DNA from: CAWJMD01 sp963843835
Lineage (GTDB): Bacteria; Actinomycetota; Actinomycetes; Actinomycetales; CAWJMD01
Assembly: GCA_963843835.1 (NCBI GenBank)
Contig: CAWJMD010000002.1
Span: 1-64,000 of the forward strand
DNA: 64,000 nt
Direction of reading: 5' to 3'
Positions 39,717 to 48,413 of the stretch are shown piece after piece. A model generated the notes under the pieces. That model worked only from the letters and a program-made list of their open reading frames with translations. It did no database searches and was not told the origin of the DNA. The position numbers were made by a program, and so were the translations under genes. Within the stretch, counting starts at the first letter, position 1. The number at the start of each line of letters is the position of its first letter.

Positions 39717-40969
39717 GAGGCCGTCTGCGCCTTGGTCTTGATGAGGCCGACTCCGTGCCGGAGGACCGGGTGTAGTGACCGCACCGCGAAGTCGTTCACG
39801 CTCCATTCCACGCGGTCCGCGCGTGCTGACTGCAAGGCCTCCAGCGCGATCAGGGCCCTCTCGGGATCCTTGATTCCCTGGAGGATGTCAACCAGGACGT
39901 CGCGGACGTGCCAGCGGTTGTGCGTGGCACCGAGGTCGACCAGGCCGCGCACGACCACTCTGAGCACCTCGCCGTCGCCGCTGACCTGCCAGAGGACCCG
40001 CGCCGAGTTGGCCACCACGTCGCAGTAGTCGAATGGGAAACCGCCCTCGCCCATCCAGGCGGCGAGCTTACCGGCGGCCTTGCGGTACGCCGTGGGGTTG
40101 ACCGACCAGAGGTACGCGATCGTCGCCCGAGAACTGGTGATGAGTGCTGGGGCGGCCCCCGCGAACTCGTCGGGGTTGTCGTCAAGCAGCACTGCAGCAG
40201 TTCCTCAGCGGCAACGGTGTCGAGGACGTCAGCGGTGAGCCGCGGCCGCAGCCGTGCTAGGCGGTCTTGCGGCGACTCCCACTGCGTGGAGGGCATGGCG
40301 ACCGCCTGCTCGATGGCTGCCAGAAGGTCCCCGATGGTGGCGTAGCGGTTGTCGCGCGGGCCGGTAGCGCGCTGAATGACGGGCCGCAGGGCGGACTCCG
40401 GGATCTGGTCCGCAGGCAGCAGCGGCAACTCCCCGGTGAGCGCGTGCTGCAGGATCTTGCCGACGGAGAAGACGTCGTCGCGTCCGTCGGCGTACTTGGA
40501 CCGCTGCCACTGCTCCGGCGAAACGTAGATGTATGTCCTCATTCCCTGCGCGAGCGTCGTAGTGAGTGCCGCAGACACTGCGCTCGTCCTCGCGTGCGAG
40601 TCCGAAGTCACTGATGGTCCAGAGGCCTTCTGCGCTGCGCAGGACGTTTCCGGGCTTCAGGTCGCGGTGCAGGATACGAGGTCCATCAGAGATCCGTCGA
40701 AGCCCCAGTCGAAGAGCCCTCGAAGCGCCGCACGCCGCGGCGGCGCCGGAATCGACCAACGCGGGCGGCGAGCCGTTGGCGGGCTGCGAGTTGATCGCCA
40801 CTTGCTGCCTGAGCCGTAGGGCAGGACCACGGTCATCTGCACGGCCGGCCGCGTGAACGGCCCGGGTGCGGGCTCGTGGGCAACACGCCGTCGGCACTCG
40901 CCGCATCGCACCGCCGCACCAAGTCAGCGCCGTCGTCCCGCAAGGCGAGACGACGGTTGGCACGGTCAT
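39713..40969 (-). pseudogene. Serine/threonine protein kinase with C-terminal domain, frameshifted
   Basis: Rejoined frames show a kinase C-lobe: GPRILHRDLKPGNVLRSAEG, LWTISDFGLARE, then TYIYVSPEQWQRSKYADGRD, DVFSVGKILQHALTGELP, RATGPRDNRYATIGDLLAAI. A second domain follows (ITSSRATIAYLWSVNPTAYR, FDYCDVVANSARVLWQVSGD, IKDPERALIALEALQSARAD). The N-lobe is scrambled, with MTVVLPYGSG visible near 40830. Frames change near 40850, 40590 and 40205. The stop overlaps the Arr-like start, so the two were made together. A kinase with a helical C-terminal region is common in defence-type operons. Confidence 0.65.
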
Positions 40970-41115
40970 GACGCGGCCCAGGTGTCACCGGATGGTCTCG
41001 ACGGCGGGGCCGTCCAACCCTCAACGTGGCGAACTGAGGCTGCCGGTGCAGAAAGATGTCGCCTGCTGGGAACGCGAGGGGTTCCAGAGCACGTCTACAT
41101 CATGAAGGGGGACAG

Positions 41116-41595
41116 ATGACCATCGAAGAGTTCGTAGAAGCGCGAGGGGGCGAGTTATTGCGGTACGCCTATCTGATCACGGGCGACGTGGAACTAGCGA
41201 AAGACGTCACTCAGACCGCGCTAACAAAAGCATTTCGTCAATGGGCGCGCATTAGCAGAACCACCCGCCCCGAAGCCTACCTTCGACGAATGATCACGAA
41301 TGCCTATATCGACGGACGGCGTCTTCGTCAAAGCAAAGACCTCCTGGTCGCTGACGCGCCCGAGACCAGCACCTACGGGGGGCCAGGAGACACGATCGAC
41401 GATCGCGATCAACTGCGCCGGGCACTGCGAGTACTGACTCCCAGGGCGCGCACGGTGGTGGTTCTTCGCTATTACGTCCATCTCAGCGATGACGAGATCG
41501 CTGAGGCTCTTGACATGTCGAACGGCACCGTGCGCACAACCGCAGCCAAGGCGCTCGACAAGCTCAGGACCGAACTCGATATTGCTCACTCTTAG
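41116..41595 (+). CDS. SigE-family (ECF) sigma factor
   Basis: The 159-residue protein has a sigma-2 region (EFVEARGGELLRYAYLITGD, ELAKDVTQTALTKAFRQW, RPEAYLRRMITNAYIDGRR) and a sigma-4 helix-turn-helix (LRRALRVLTPRARTVVVLRY, LSDDEIAEALDMSNGTVRTT, AAKALDKLRTELD). This is the compact layout of the SigE family of actinobacterial ECF factors. ATG 41116 follows GAAGGGGGACAG, ideal spacing. It is directly followed by the transmembrane gene 41613, which is probably its anti-sigma or signal partner. Target promoters are not evident in the window. Confidence 0.9.
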   Translation: MTIEEFVEARGGELLRYAYLITGDVELAKDVTQTALTKAFRQWARISRTTRPEAYLRRMITNAYIDGRRLRQSKDLLVADAPETSTYGGPGDTIDDRDQLRRALRVLTPRARTVVVLRYYVHLSDDEIAEALDMSNGTVRTTAAKALDKLRTELDIAHS

Positions 41596-41612
41596 AAGGG
41601 CAGGAAACAAAC

Positions 41613-42176
41613 ATGCTCGAAGACCACCTCCGGCGTGAATTGCCCAGAGAGGCGGAGCGAGCGCTGATCGCTCCTCAACTGCTACCCGGAATGCTGCACC
41701 AGGCCCGGCAAGCTGCACGCAGACGTGCACTCATCGTGGGGTTCGGGACGACCCTTGCCGTTGTGGCTGTTGCCTCTGTAGGCGTGGGTATTGCGATGCA
41801 GCCCGATCCTACTGGCACCGCACCGGCGACCTCACCATTGCCGGAGCCTGCCGCCCGCTCATTCGACCTGGCTACCCATGTACCCGGGAATTCCGTTCCT
41901 GGTGCGCAGTTGAACACCGGCACCATAGTCGCCACAGCGGAAGGATGCCCCTACCTGGATGCCGGTGCCGCTGGCATGTATGCCTTGGTCTGGCCGCCTG
42001 GTTGGACAGCCTCCGAGGGGGGCGACGGTTCCTGGGTCTACTCGAACGGATCGACGTCGCTCCGCGAGGGCGACCAACCCAGTTTGGCTGGCGGGGGGCA
42101 GCTGGGAACGCCCGATCCATGTGGTGTCGTCGAAGGCGGAAGTGTCTTTAGGGTGTACAGCGTCTCGCTGCCTTGA
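41613..42176 (+). CDS. Single-pass membrane protein, probable anti-sigma partner
   Basis: This 187-residue protein has a cytosolic head of about 43 residues (LEDHLRRELPREAERALIAP, QLLPGMLHQARQAARR), one membrane helix (ALIVGFGTTLAVVAVASVGV) and an extracytoplasmic tail with FDLATHVPGNSVPGAQ and CPYLDAGAAGMYALVWPPGW. It begins 17 bases after the sigma gene with AAGGGCAGGAAAC upstream. Layout and order match SigE-family anti-sigma/sensor proteins, although no zinc-binding motif (HxxxCxxC) is seen, so it would be a non-ZAS type. No named domain. Intact. Confidence 0.65.
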   Translation: MLEDHLRRELPREAERALIAPQLLPGMLHQARQAARRRALIVGFGTTLAVVAVASVGVGIAMQPDPTGTAPATSPLPEPAARSFDLATHVPGNSVPGAQLNTGTIVATAEGCPYLDAGAAGMYALVWPPGWTASEGGDGSWVYSNGSTSLREGDQPSLAGGGQLGTPDPCGVVEGGSVFRVYSVSLP

Positions 42177-42207
42177 TCGTTCGCGTCGGAGAATGCTTAC
42201 CGGCGTG

Positions 42208-43452
42208 TCATGGGGTTAGGATGGATGCGCTCATGTCCTGACTGGTCCATAAGACGGGTACGAATGCGCAAAACCGGCGGTCGTCGATAAGGATGTCGCC
42301 GTGATGCTGCCCCCACGCCATGACGTCGCCACTGCTGTAGGTAGTTAGCCAAGGACCACCAGAATCGCCGGGCTGGCAGATGTTGCGATCCATCCGCACA
42401 ACCGGGCCGTACGAGGCCGTCAGGACGTATGGGTCTGAGACAAATGCTGGCGTTAATCCAGTACGGGCGCCACTCAAGGCAACCTCGTCACCCACCGCGA
42501 ATGAGTTTGCGGCGCTGATGACAGTTCTTTCAACATTGGTAGCTATCGGCCCGACCCAAACGGTCGGCGAAAACGCGGTCCCTGCCGCTGGAAGCAGCAG
42601 TGCTGAGTCGTAGGTAGTCGACCGCAAAGGTGACGATCCTGACCAAGAACCCGACCCTACGGCACGGGTGTTATGGAACCAGCTCCGGTCAAAATCAACG
42701 CAATGCCGGGCAATACCGCCATACGTTCCACTTACCCCCCACCTGCGCCAGCTGAAACCAAGCGTGCATACCGGCGTGTTAGTGAACGACGAAGCAGTGG
42801 GATCGGTGTGCAGCCAATTTCCGCCAGTCCAGTTTCCGCGATCGTCGCGCCGTTCGCCGGCCTGCGCATTTACCTCGCCTCTTACCACCCTTACTGGGAT
42901 GCCATCGATCTCAGTAAGGGCTGCCCCTTCCTTAGTGACCTGTTCCACGAGCACAACAACATCTAGCGACTCAAAATCGACAGTCGTAGCAACCACCGCA
43001 GAACCCAGCGTCTGACTCCACTCGTGGCGGTTGTCAAGAACCCGAGATCGTAGGTCGAGTCGAGGCTGTAGGGCGGCTGGCCCTGAAACTACCTCCACGA
43101 CGAAAGACGGTACGGATAGATCCAGGAGGAGCGCTTCGAGTTGCCGTGACTCCTCGCTGACGCCTCTGTTAACCAGACGGACGATAAGGCGATCCTGGCT
43201 TGACGCCACCGAGTAGCCAGCGTTGGCCTGTGGGTACTGAGCCAACAATTCCTCGACCTGCTCGCCCACGCGTTGCCGAGGGCCCGGGTCAGCGGGTAGT
43301 CGCTCAACCAGCTCCTCGAAGGTGAGGTCCGACGTCGCGGCGGGCGTGGGCAAACTCTGGTCGTTGGCCGAAGCCGTAGGGACAAGAAGGGCGCACATGA
43401 CGACGGCTGCAACTGCAGTCACGCACGTTGACCACCTAGGACCTGTACGCAC
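42208..43452 (-). CDS. Secreted S1 family (alpha-lytic/streptogrisin-like) serine protease
   Basis: A signal peptide (residues 1-29, ending TASA) precedes a pro-region to about residue 195. The protease domain carries His250 (GGIARHCVD), Asp282 (TTYDSALLL) and Ser364 (CQPGDSGGPW). WGVSGTYGGIARHC is a form of the usual CTAGHC block, here with CTLGFSW upstream. GTG 43452 follows GAAGGAGATC, a strong ribosome site. The gene converges on the sigma/anti-sigma pair and may be its secreted target or unrelated. All catalytic residues are present, so an active secreted protease with self-cleaving pro-region is likely. Confidence 0.8.
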   Translation of the reverse strand: MRTGPRWSTCVTAVAAVVMCALLVPTASANDQSLPTPAATSDLTFEELVERLPADPGPRQRVGEQVEELLAQYPQANAGYSVASSQDRLIVRLVNRGVSEESRQLEALLLDLSVPSFVVEVVSGPAALQPRLDLRSRVLDNRHEWSQTLGSAVVATTVDFESLDVVVLVEQVTKEGAALTEIDGIPVRVVRGEVNAQAGERRDDRGNWTGGNWLHTDPTASSFTNTPVCTLGFSWRRWGVSGTYGGIARHCVDFDRSWFHNTRAVGSGSWSGSSPLRSTTYDSALLLPAAGTAFSPTVWVGPIATNVERTVISAANSFAVGDEVALSGARTGLTPAFVSDPYVLTASYGPVVRMDRNICQPGDSGGPWLTTYSSGDVMAWGQHHGDILIDDRRFCAFVPVLWTSQDMSASILTP

Positions 43453-43518
43453 GTGATCTCCTTCGCCCGGTGGACAAGAGAGTGGCAGATGTCACCCGTC
43501 ATGCGACACCCCTTCCTG

Positions 43519-44276
43519 CTAAGCGTTGCCGCGCCCTCTCTGTTGCCAGCGTCCCCCCGGTCGGTGGTGGTTGAGGCCTGACTCAGCCACACCGCCTCCG
43601 TCAGCGGCCCAGGCTCTCCCCGCGCTGCTTGACCTGCCCGGTCGCCTACCAGGCCCGTCCCGCCTTGGGTGCCTGCTGGGGTCCTTGCGTGGTGGCCTCG
43701 TGCGCCGGGCGGCCCTGGGAGGTGTCCGCGAGCACCCTGGCCTGGATCGTCTCGGCGTCGACGACGCCCTCAACGCGGCGCCGCGGCCGTGGGCGCGCCA
43801 GCCGCCACCGTCGGGGATGCGACCGATCTTCTTGACGTCCATGTGGACCAGTTCGCGGGCGGTCGCGTTCGTAGCGGACCGCGGTGACCTTCGAGGACCT
43901 GATCAGCTCACCGGTCAGCGGGTCCAACGAGCACAGGGTGCGGCTGTCCGCGACGGGCCAGCACCCGGGACACGGTGCGGGCCGGCACCCCCAGCTCGGC
44001 GCCGATCCAGTCCAGCCCGCGACGCTCACGTCGACGCGCGGCCACGACCTGGTCCTCGATCTGCGTGCTGGTTCGTCTCGGGCACGAGTGCGGACGCGAG
44101 GACCGATCGCGCAGGCCGGCCTCACCCTCGCACGCGTGCCGCTGGATCCACTTGCGCACGCACCGCCGCGAGATCCCCATCGCCTTGGCGATGTGCGACT
44201 GCGGCCACCCAGCCTGGTGCCGTTCGACGATCAGCAGCCGTCCCTTGAGCGTGGTTCGGGCGTTAGCGTGGGACAC
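43519..44276 (-). mobile_element. IS481-family transposase remnant
   Basis: The N-terminal helix-turn-helix part is intact from GTG 44276: SHANARTTLKGRLLIVERHQ, AGWPQSHIAKAMGISRRCVR, KWIQRHACEGEAGLRDRSSR, the classic IS481 opening. The next part (WIGAELGVPARTVSRVLARR, then LCSLDPLTGELIRSSKVTA) continues in a second frame, and HMDVKKIGRIPDGGGW carries the first Asp of the DDE triad. After about 43800 the catalytic core is lost. Terminal inverted repeats were not found. It is an inactive, truncated insertion sequence. Confidence 0.8.
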
Positions 44277-44468
44277 GAGAGCCTCCAGGTGATGGGCGTG
44301 ACCTTCGACAAGCCACACCCCACCCGGGGGCTCTCGCTTACGTCAACGACCTGGCACCAATGTCCTGGCCGGGTACAACTAGGCGAGCCTGGGTGACCAC
44401 ATTCTGCGTCTGCGGACACCGTCTGGGCGCCTCGCACTCGGAGTGATCCAAACGCTGAAGGAGACATC

Positions 44469-44786
44469 GTGACCGAGTTCTGGACCGCCGATGAGTTACG
44501 CCGCGAGCTCGAGCGCTTCGAGATGGAGCTGCGCGGCGCCGGCTTGGCCGAGCCCACATCACCACCTACGTCGATCGGGCCGGCCGGTTCATTCGGGGGC
44601 TCGACGGCGACTACGCGCCCACCGGCGGGCGGGCGTCGCACCGCAGGGCAGCACCGCAGGGCAGCACCGCAGATCGCATCCGATTCTCACTCGCCCCGAA
44701 CATGGCCCGCGTTGCCCAGGTCCCCATCGCTGCGACCGCTGGCCAAGGTCGACCTCCACGCGCCAGCCGCCTCGCCTCTCGCCTGA
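44469..44786 (+). pseudogene. N-terminal SAM-like integrase-type fragment, broken
   Basis: ATG 44469 starts MTEFWTADELRRELERFEME, then LRGAGLAE, and after a shift near 44550 the continuation is ITTYVDRAGRFIRGLDGDYA. This matches the N-terminal core-binding part of small tyrosine-recombinase-like proteins in actinobacteria (normally about 80 residues). A 13-bp tandem duplication at 44640-44665 follows the conserved part. The rest has no recognisable pattern. Dead remnant of an integrase-associated gene. Confidence 0.5.
44640..44672. repeat. 13-bp tandem duplication
   Basis: ACCGCAGGGCAGC occurs twice in tandem (44640-44652, 44653-44665), followed by a partial third copy (ACCGCAG to 44672). 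Thirteen is not a multiple of three, so it shifts any frame through it. An independent 13-bp duplication of a different unit lies 1.1 kb away. Confidence 0.9.
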
Positions 44787-45011
44787 CTGCTAGCACGCGC
44801 GTGCGTGGCACGTCGAACATCGCATTTGCCCGAGCGCACCACTGCGCGCCAACGCCACATCTGCCGTGGTCCATGTCCCTTCGCAGATCCGTCAGCTTCG
44901 TCGTCGCTCCATCCTGAAGGCCAACACCCCAACCGCAGACGGCCGCACCGAAGCTGCACGGCGCGTCGTCAACCACGCACGACTCCAACGAGCCGGATCA
45001 TGCCGCTGCGG

Positions 45012-45812
45012 TCATCCGTTAGAAGAGGGCGGTCGCGGTAGGTCCCAGACCTGTGAGAATTCGTCGGCGACTAGGGGCCAGACCAGCCGTAGTCCGTCAT
45101 CCACCGAGTTGATCCGGTCGGCCAGGGACCCGAAGGCGACGAATTCATGTGGGATGACTCGGCCGGCTACGTCGTGCCGCTTCAAGGGATCCGGAAAACG
45201 CAGCGCCACCGTGTCGGAGTTGCGACGCCAAACTTCCGGCTCATCCTCAACACCCAAGAAGGCGGCGTCGTAGACGGGGAGCGGATCCGAGAGTCCGCAG
45301 GTACCGCTCTTCATCTCCGGAGTTGTCGAGCAACCGCTGACCGTCCACCAGCAATAGAGCGACGTCTGAACCCAGCAGTGAGCTGAACGCGTCAATCCTG
45401 CGCTGGGCCTCCTCTGGCCCGCTCACGCCTTCCTCGAACCACTCCCCCGGGTAGTCGTGCCAGATGAGGCGCAGGGCGTTCGAAAGGCCGTGCCCTGGTC
45501 GCTTTGACATCAGCCCCACCCTTTAGTTTGATCGAGAATGAGTATGACGTGGCGGAAAAGCGAGTAACCATTGGCAGCCGCGCAGAATCCCGCATGCCAA
45601 GGTAGTTTCGATGCAGTCGAGCGCCCTGCCCCATATCGTCCGCCACGACATGGAACAGGCTCTTCTTGAGGTACTGCGGCTCCTGCGTTGCGCCGTAGAA
45701 CGACGAGAGCAAGACGGTCTTGCCACTGCCGCTCTCGCCAAACACCGCTATGTGCTGCTCTAGCGTGCTGCTCTAGCGTTCTGCTCAGTTGCATGCGTAA
45801 AACGTACGCCAT
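45012..45812 (-). pseudogene. TRAFAC-type GTPase-like protein, frameshifted by a 13-bp duplication
   Basis: The N-terminus is MQLSRTLEQH (ATG 45794; another ATG at 45812). Removing one copy of a 13-bp tandem repeat restores IAVFGESGSGKTVLLSSFYG, a Walker A P-loop. In other frames follow LIWHDYPGEWFEEG and ALLLVDGQRLLDNSGDEERY, the G3 and switch-like region of TRAFAC GTPases found in bacterial defence-like loci. The end includes VALRFPDPLKRHDVAGRVIP and stops at 45012. Besides the duplication, shifts lie near 45560 and 45300. Not functional as it stands; one of the cleanest examples of a natural inactivating duplication here. Confidence 0.6.
45752..45777. repeat. 13-bp tandem duplication next to Walker A
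   Basis: GTGCTGCTCTAGC is present twice in tandem (45752-45764 and 45765-45777). On the minus strand the duplication sits between codons for LEQH and IAVFG of the GTPase-like gene; deleting one copy rejoins the frame exactly. Confidence 0.9.
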
Positions 45813-46526
45813 ATGGGCCTCGAGGGATCCATTACGTGCTCCTCGGACTTCTACGTGAAGTTGGGGCTTTGAGCCACGCCTTCATGCCGCCCTCCCGACA
45901 CCGGCCAGGAGGTGCAATGGTCGTGGGCGGCGGGGTAGCGGTAGCCGCGCCCGGGTCCCCTGGTGCATGACGCATCTGGGTCGTCTCGGGCACGCGGCGA
46001 TGTCGGCATGGTGGGTCAGCAGCAGCCGCTGGTTGTTCGCGTCGGCTAGGCGGTCGGGCTAGGAGTCGGCGCGGCTACTCCTTGACCACAGGCGCCAGAG
46101 ATCTCGTCGATTGGGTCTTCCTTGGCGAAGACTGATTCCGGGCGCGCCAGTCCTCCAAGCGGACACGGTGTCGCTGGAGCGCAGCGGCAGCCGCCTGTCG
46201 GCCCAGGACGGTCGATGGCCCGGCAGGCGGTTGCTCCTGCTCTCGGCTGACCGTCGCGTCGGCGGGCCTCGGGTCAGGCCCGTCGTCGGCGAGCCGAACA
46301 GGGGGACGTGTCGACGCTGACTGCAGCCGGCGATCATTTGCACCTGCAGCCGCGGCTCGACTCTTCCCTCGGCCGGTTGGGTCGCCTCACGCACCCTTCC
46401 TGAGGGTGAAGAGCGGAGCACGCAGGCCACCATCTCCGCGAGGTTCAACTAGGCCATCGTCTCGCTCGGATCACCCGCGCCACGGGTCCAATTTCACGCC
46501 CGCGTGCTGGACCGAGTTCTGCCCGG
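45813..46526. other. Decayed region without a recognisable gene
   Basis: No intact gene. An imperfect palindrome, ACTTC-TACGT-GAAGT, lies at about 45848-45862 and resembles the ACTTCTAC elements at 46527 and 48206. On the minus strand short pieces (for example NNQRLLLTHHADIAA and CVMHQGTRARLPLPR near 45930-46040) look like protein debris but match no family I know. Confidence 0.35.
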
Positions 46527-46618
46527 ACTTCTACCGAACCACCCGGCACGCCCGGCTGCAACGACACCCGATCCAGGTCGAGGACTACCAATTGTGCCTG
46601 TGACCTGCAGGAACGCAG
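46527..46618. repeat. First copy of a diverged 92-bp attachment-region segment
   Basis: ACTTCTACCGAACCAC (46527-46542) and TGACCTGCAGGAACGCAG (46601-46618), 74 bases start to start. The same two blocks recur at 48218-48311, 76 bases apart, directly before the tRNA-Lys fragment. This is probably an older element end without the tRNA part. Confidence 0.7.
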
Positions 46619-46778
46619 TCGTGGTGCCGCGCCCGGTACCACGCGGAAAGGCCTCTATCCGACTTGTGGTCCGGCTCCTTCTTGATCAACTGGCCAAAGC
46701 TGGTCGTGACGCCGAAACCGTGGGTCGGTGATCCAGCTTGAGCAGCGCTTCGCGTCAGGCATCGCCAAAGAGGTCTCG
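46619..46778. other. Spacer with no gene between repeat and DUF6308 end
   Basis: Short non-coding spacer; frames here are the scrambled 3' shadow of the DUF6308 gene and carry no motif. Confidence 0.35.
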
Positions 46779-47499
46779 TTACGCGCGTGCCTGCTCGAGC
46801 TTGGCAGTGGCCCGGCGGCCGCGCACCGACCACCGCATCCACAAGGCGGTATCCAGCAGGCGCAGCAGTGGGATAGACGCCACGCGGGTGGTGCGGTCCG
46901 GGTCCGCGCGGTCGACCACGTCGGCGGCGTAGCGCAGGCACGCACGGATGTCGTCGTCGCCCATGACCGCGCCGATGATCTGCAGGTCCACACGGAAGTC
47001 CGTATTCGGCAGGCCGAGCCCGGTCACAATCACCGGGTCCCGGACCGGAATGAGCCGCGGACGCTTGCGGGCGCACAGTTTGCTGGCGGTGACCCACATG
47101 TTGCGTCCGCCGAGGGTCGTCTTGATCAGCGGGTGCAGGGCGGCGGCCGCCGCGAGCTCCCGGCGGTTCGGCCCGCCACAGAGGCACGTCTTCAACTGCG
47201 TGAAGCCTGTCGTGGACGGGGGTGCGTGCAGCGTCGTCGGTGAGGAAGCGGCGCACTGCGCGCGGTCCAGCCTGCACGCCCATAGTGGTGATCGCGAGCA
47301 GGTCGGCCGCGTCGACGTTGTCCGGGTCGCAGGTGGAGAAGTCGTCGAACACGGGGCCGGCGTAGTTCCCGTCTGGGCGGTGGAACAGGCGCAGATCTTC
47401 CGCAACGCGGGCAGGGTCCTTGAGCGCCGTGCGTGCGCGGTGGAGGGCGACATCGACCACGTGTGGCGGCGGTACCGGCCAGTCCGACGGAGGCAACAT
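46779..47499 (-). CDS. DUF6308 family protein, one frameshift
   Basis: ATG 47499 starts MLPPSDWPVPPPHVVDVALH. Then come LRLFHRPDGNYAGPVFDDFS, TCDPDNVDAADLLAITTMGV and GPRAVRRFLTD, the conserved opening of DUF6308. After a shift near 47220 the rest is IVTGLGLPNTDFRVDLQIIG, AVMGDDDIRACLRYAADVVD and TTRVASIPLLRLLDTALWMR, ending at 46779. Rejoined length is about 240 residues, usual for the family. Function unknown; DUF6308 genes sit in accessory regions of actinobacteria, often near integrases. One frame error only. Confidence 0.7.
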
Positions 47500-47699
47500 G
47501 GCGGGATCGTAGGCGTGGACCGGGTTAGCCGGATGTCGAATCGAGCCACCTCCGGGCGCAGTTTCCGGTGACCACATGCCCCCGACCGGATGGAACTCGA
47601 GTGCGGGGTTCTCACCACCTGGACGCTCGCAGTCCGGGACCTGTCAGCTCGTCCCGGCCGCGGTGGTCGCTCATCCCGACAGTGTGTCGTCGGCGCGGT

Positions 47700-47912
47700 T
47701 CAGTGCTCGGCGGTCCTTTCAGCAGGTGACTTGGGACCTGTGTAGCCGATCGCCGTAAGGTGCTGCTCGAGCACTTCGTAGAGGGCATCTCCCTCCCGTG
47801 CAATCAGGTGGCGCGGTGAGCCATCGGCCCTTCTGATGCGGTAGTGGATCCTGCCTTCCTCGCCCGTGTGTCTCCATGCGACTTCAAGCAACGGCTGCGG
47901 CAGTTTCGGCAT
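47700..47912 (-). CDS. Small unknown protein
   Basis: A 70-residue frame starts MPKLPQPLLEVAWRHTGEEG, then RIHYRIRRADGSPRHLIARE and DALYEVLEQHLTAIGYTG. The sequence looks like a genuine compact beta-alpha protein rather than a random frame. No family recognised. It lies between DUF6308 and the attachment-site region and may be a fragment of a larger gene. Confidence 0.4.
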   Translation of the reverse strand: MPKLPQPLLEVAWRHTGEEGRIHYRIRRADGSPRHLIAREGDALYEVLEQHLTAIGYTGPKSPAERTAEH

Positions 47913-48203
47913 GGCCTCACGATGTCAGAGCTGGTCCGCCGGTGCGCCCATCCGCGACACATTGAGGCCCGTCGAGCCAACGTCACACCTTTCGGCGATC
48001 AGCACTGCCTGCGACGAGCCAGGCCAGCGAAGTGGGGCGGCTGCCGCCGTACCTCCAGACGCCGAGCGCACCGCCTCGACTACCCTCGCGCTACCCCTCA
48101 CGCCCGCACGGCACAGCAAGTGGCGCCGAACCGGGTCCGCGTTGTCGACGACGCGTGTCCGGCTGACCAGGATCAGATCGACGGCTGAGAGCGGTTAAGT
48201 GTC

Positions 48204-48227
48204 GAACTTCTACCGGAACTTCTACCG
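48204..48227. repeat. 12-bp tandem repeat
   Basis: GAACTTCTACCG occurs twice in tandem (48204-48215, 48216-48227); the second copy begins the segment shared with 46527. It is a candidate integrase arm-binding site pair close to the tRNA-Lys att fragment. Confidence 0.8.
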
Positions 48228-48311
48228 AACCACGTGACTCATCACGGTCGGCGGCGACCTAGACAGGCACACGTCGTCAGTTCACTATGGCGCTGACCTG
48301 CAGGAACACAG
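48218..48311. repeat. Second copy of the diverged attachment-region segment
   Basis: ACTTCTACCGAACCAC (48218-48233) and TGACCTGCAGGAACACAG (48294-48311) match the copy at 46527-46618 in order and spacing. Between them the two copies have drifted. It ends 43 bases before the tRNA-Lys fragment. Confidence 0.7.
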
Positions 48312-48354
48312 CTGAAGCGGTCTGTCGCGACACCGGCTGGCATAGCCCTAATGC

Positions 48355-48401
48355 GACTTTTAATCCGCGGGTTGTGGGTTCGATCCCCACGGGGCCCACC
48401 A
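48355..48401 (+). other. att site: 3' part of tRNA-Lys(TTT)
   Basis: The sequence reads anticodon loop CTTTTAA with the 3' half of its stem (TCCGC), a T arm with GTGGG-TTCGATC-CCCAC, then GGGGCCCA and encoded CCA. The 5' half of a tRNA (acceptor strand, D arm) is absent, and the bases before it do not pair. This is what remains when an element integrates at the 3' end of a tRNA-Lys gene: an att copy. The intact gene should lie at the other end of the element, outside this window. Confidence 0.8.
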
Positions 48402-48413
48402 GTGGTGTGTGTG

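Larger units (their letters stand above)
47913..48354. other. Non-coding attachment-site flank
   Basis: No gene. The region ends in the second copy of the attachment-type segment (48218-48311) and leads into the tRNA-Lys fragment. Short frames here are not coding. Integrase arm sites may be present in the ACTTCTACCG copies. Confidence 0.4.

Noticed and set aside
48355..48401. A complete tRNA-Lys gene
   Set aside because: The acceptor 5' strand, D arm and part of the anticodon stem are missing upstream.
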